DNA of 64,000 bases from Balneola sp. GTDB taxonomy: Bacteria > Bacteroidota > Rhodothermia > Balneolales > Balneolaceae. The stretch lies in the NCBI GenBank assembly GCA_017643645.1, contig JAEPNB010000009.1, positions 62,001 through 126,000 on the forward strand, read 5' to 3'. Made by a program: the position numbers and the translations under genes. Below are positions 61,585 through 64,000 of the stretch, piece by piece. The notes beneath the pieces were generated by a model, which saw only the letters and a program-made list of their open reading frames with translations, was not told where the DNA came from and made no database searches. Numbering within the stretch: position 1 is the first letter of the stretch; each line of letters opens with the position of its first letter.

Positions 61585-64000
61585 TCAATTCTCTTCTCCC
61601 GCCCATTTCTCGGGATCATCCACTACTTCCGCAAAATCGATCTCGTTTCCGTTTTTGGAAATTGTAGCTTCGAATTCAATCGGTTCTTCGCTGTCTCTCA
61701 TTAACAACTGAGTTGCCAGTTTGTTCGTGATATTTTGCTGAAGTACTCTTTTCAACGGACGTGCACCATACACAGGATCATATCCACGAACTGCCAGCCA
61801 GTCTTTCACATTATCAGATACATGAAGCGTGACTTTATTCTTAGCTAACAACTGATGAACTCTTCTCAACTGAATATCCACAATAGATCGAATGTGTTCT
61901 CTGCCCAGCGGATGGAATACAATGGTATCATCCACACGATTCAAGAATTCAGGTCGGATGGTTTTCTTCAACTGATCGATCAATTGATTTTGAAGATTCT
62001 CATACTTTTCTTCAGAAAGTTCCCCTCCTGATTTCTCCATTTCGTTCACGATCAAATGCGAACCGATATTGCTGGTCATGATGATGATGGTATTTTTGAA
62101 ATCGACCGTTACTCCTTTGTTATCCGTTAACCTTCCTTCATCCAATACCTGCAACAGAATATTGAACACATCAGGATGTGCTTTTTCAATTTCGTCCAAC
62201 AAAACTACCGAATACGGATGTCGACGAACGGCTTCCGTTAATTGTCCACCTTCATCATAGCCAACATATCCGGGAGGCGCACCAACCAACCGACTTACAG
62301 AATGCTTTTCCATATACTCACTCATGTCGATTCGGATCATCGCATTCTGGTCATTAAACAGAAACTCAGCCAATGTTCTTGCTAATTCCGTTTTACCAAC
62401 ACCGGTAGATCCTAAAAAGAAAAACGAACCAATCGGTCGGTCTTCATCCTGTAAACCTGCCCGCGATCTACGAACCGCATCAGAAACAGCATCTATAGCC
62501 AGATCCTGACCAATAACTCTTTTGTGGAGTTCATCTTCCAGTTGAAGTAATTTTTGCCGTTCGCTTTGAAGCATTTTCTTTACAGGAATTCCTGTCCAAC
62601 GAGCAACAATGTCTGCGATATCTTCGGCATCCACTTCTTCTTTCAGGAGCGCTTTAGTTTCCTGCATTTCATCCAGTTTGGCTTTCGCCTCTTCAAGATC
62701 TTTCTCTAGCTGTGTGATGGTTCCATATCGTAGTTCTGCGACCTTTTCGTAGTTACCTTGACGTTCTGCCTTGTCAGCTTCGTTACGGGTCGTCTCTATG
62801 GCTTGTTTAAGTTCACGGGCTTTCTGGATGGTATCTCTCTCCTGCTCCCATTGCACCCGCATGGCACTTCTTTGTTCTTCCAGATCAGCCAGTTCTTTTT
62901 CAATGCCTTTGATCTTGCCTTTATCTTTTTCGCGCTTTAACGCTTCACGCTCAATTTCTAACTGCCTAATTTGACGTTCAATTCCATCTAATTCCTCAGG
63001 AAGAGAGTCAATTTGAAGTCTCAATCTTGAAGCGGCTTCATCAATTAAATCAATAGCTTTATCCGGCAGAAACCGATCTCCAATATATCTGTGAGAAAGT
63101 TCCGCAGCTGCAACAATAGCGGCATCAGTAATTCTTACTCCGTGATGAACTTCATATCGCTCCTGCAATCCGCGTAATATGGAAACAGTATCTTCAATAG
63201 AGGGTTCGCCAACTAAAACAGTTTGCAAACGACGTTCAAGCGCTTTGTCTTTCTCGATGTATTTTCTGTACTCATCCAAAGTAGTTGCACCAACAGCGTG
63301 CATTTCTCCACGGGCAAGCGCTGGTTTCAGAATATTAGCGGCATCCATCGCTCCTTCCGTAGCTCCGGCACCAACTAAAGTGTGGATCTCATCAATAAAT
63401 AAAATGATTTCTCCATCAGAATCTGTCACTTCTTTAACAACGGCTTTCAATCGTTCTTCAAATTCTCCGCGAAATTTAGTTCCCGCGACCAAGGCTCCCA
63501 TATCCAAAGCGACAATTCGTTTCGATTTCAATCCTTCGGGGACATCTCCACGAACAATTCTAAGTGCCATACCTTCGGCAATTGCAGTTTTACCAACCCC
63601 GGGCTCACCGATCAACACAGGATTGTTTTTTGTACGACGTGTTAGAATCTGCATTACGCGACGGATTTCCTGATCGCGACCAATAACCGGATCCAGTTTA
63701 TTTTTCTCAGCCAGTTCATTCAGATCACGGGCGTATTTCTTTAAAGCGCCGTATCTGCTTTCTGCATTCGGGTCGTCCACGGTTTGATTTCCACGAACAT
63801 CAGTCAGTACTTTTAAAATGTTTTCTTTGGATACTCCCTGATCTTTAAGAAGGGAAGCAATCGGCCCTTTGGTCTCAGAAAATCCCATCAAGATATGTTC
63901 AGAGCTGATATATTCATCTCCCAATGCTGTTGCTTCTTTCTGAGCTTTATCGAACGCTTCTTTGGAGGTAGTTGATAAATACTGTCCCGAAACAGATGCC
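61585..64000 (-). CDS. clpB: ATP-dependent disaggregase ClpB (5' part cut by window edge)
   Basis: Hexameric AAA+ chaperone that rescues aggregated proteins with DnaK. The frame runs open to the window end: upstream of an internal TTG at 63924 it still reads ClpB N-domain sequence ([23 protein letters not shown], in two parts), so the real start lies beyond 64000. Visible: Walker [10 protein letters not shown], the coiled-coil middle domain ([27 protein letters not shown] region), second Walker [10 protein letters not shown], and the C-terminal end AGEEN. All ATPase motifs are intact. Confidence 0.96.
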   Translation of the reverse strand, partial: ASVSGQYLSTTSKEAFDKAQKEATALGDEYISSEHILMGFSETKGPIASLLKDQGVSKENILKVLTDVRGNQTVDDPNAESRYGALKKYARDLNELAEKNKLDPVIGRDQEIRRVMQILTRRTKNNPVLIGEPGVGKTAIAEGMALRIVRGDVPEGLKSKRIVALDMGALVAGTKFRGEFEERLKAVVKEVTDSDGEIILFIDEIHTLVGAGATEGAMDAANILKPALARGEMHAVGATTLDEYRKYIEKDKALERRLQTVLVGEPSIEDTVSILRGLQERYEVHHGVRITDAAIVAAAELSHRYIGDRFLPDKAIDLIDEAASRLRLQIDSLPEELDGIERQIRQLEIEREALKREKDKGKIKGIEKELADLEEQRSAMRVQWEQERDTIQKARELKQAIETTRNEADKAERQGNYEKVAELRYGTITQLEKDLEEAKAKLDEMQETKALLKEEVDAEDIADIVARWTGIPVKKMLQSERQKLLQLEDELHKRVIGQDLAIDAVSDAVRRSRAGLQDEDRPIGSFFFLGSTGVGKTELARTLAEFLFNDQNAMIRIDMSEYMEKHSVSRLVGAPPGYVGYDEGGQLTEAVRRHPYSVVLLDEIEKAHPDVFNILLQVLDEGRLTDNKGVTVDFKNTIIIMTSNIGSHLIVNEMEKSGGELSEEKYENLQNQLIDQLKKTIRPEFLNRVDDTIVFHPLGREHIRSIVDIQLRRVHQLLAKNKVTLHVSDNVKDWLAVRGYDPVYGARPLKRVLQQNITNKLATQLLMRDSEEPIEFEATISKNGNEIDFAEVVDDPEKWAGEEN

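Noticed and set aside
63179-63673. A 164-codon frame opposite clpB
   Set aside because: It is the antisense of conserved ATPase motifs with no support of its own.
63922-63924. TTG at 63924 as the start of clpB
   Set aside because: The frame continues upstream with ClpB N-domain sequence to the window edge, so the gene is truncated by the window, not by a start there.

Overview
The window is a gene-dense, AT-rich (about 40% G+C by eye) bacterial chromosome segment, most likely from a marine or saline Balneolaeota/Balneolales-type member of the Bacteroidota-Rhodothermota group. The main clues are a secreted subtilase ending in an NFPNPFNPST sorting tail, many exported lipoproteins, mostly weak or absent Shine-Dalgarno (SD) sequences, and typical family content (DUF5117-type zinc protease, BNR/VPS10-like propeller, GH92). 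This assignment rests on gene content only; there is no rRNA gene here. No phage, plasmid, CRISPR array or intact IS element is visible.

Layout. 1-13.2 kb: murI, then a run of secreted or lipoprotein protein-processing genes (DPP-IV-like peptidase, BNR propeller, HEXXH zinc protease, TolB-like propeller, sorting-tail subtilase). 13.2-24.3 kb: housekeeping genes on the minus strand (alpha/beta hydrolase, rluB-scpB, an AstE-like deacylase next to a GCS2-CBS fusion, priA, comM). Between priA and comM lie a 30-residue membrane peptide gene and a four-helix-bundle gene tightly bracketed by inverted repeats. 24.4-31 kb: a minus-strand sulfur cluster (thioredoxin reductase, Crp/Fnr regulator, a palindromic operator candidate, two YeeE/YedE transporter halves, persulfide-dioxygenase-rhodanese fusion, TauE exporter, rhodanese, sterol-desaturase-like and ICMT-like membrane enzymes). 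31-37.5 kb: split transhydrogenase pntAA-pntAB-pntB, two FKBP lipoproteins, an MFS carrier, nth and tRNA-Gly(GCC). 37.5-41.7 kb: katG, an MFS carrier and an OsmC protein. 41.7-48.1 kb: an orphan TPR histidine kinase, purF-engB-serA and a small anchored protein. 48.2-56.8 kb: mnmD with a DUF4097 protein, M20 amidohydrolase with a DAO-type oxidase, a CoA-type Nudix enzyme, a lipoprotein subtilase, and an overlapping PfkB kinase-SemiSWEET-rdgB unit. 56.9-61.5 kb: a compact operon of three lipoproteins (GH92 and GH47 alpha-mannosidases and a glycosylasparaginase) that reads as a surface or periplasmic N-glycan dismantling pathway. 61.6 kb to the end: clpB, cut by the window edge.

Most standing out: (i) the GH92-GH47-glycosylasparaginase operon; (ii) the four-helix-bundle gene with inverted repeats 3 nt and 12 nt from its ends, resembling the architecture of 23S rRNA intervening sequences but outside rRNA; (iii) the sulfur operon with a Crp/Fnr protein carrying a C-x5-CC motif and a TGTAAC-N4-GTTACA site; (iv) altered metal-binding cysteines in both PriA and endonuclease III; (v) many different palindromic repeat families in the intergenic gaps.
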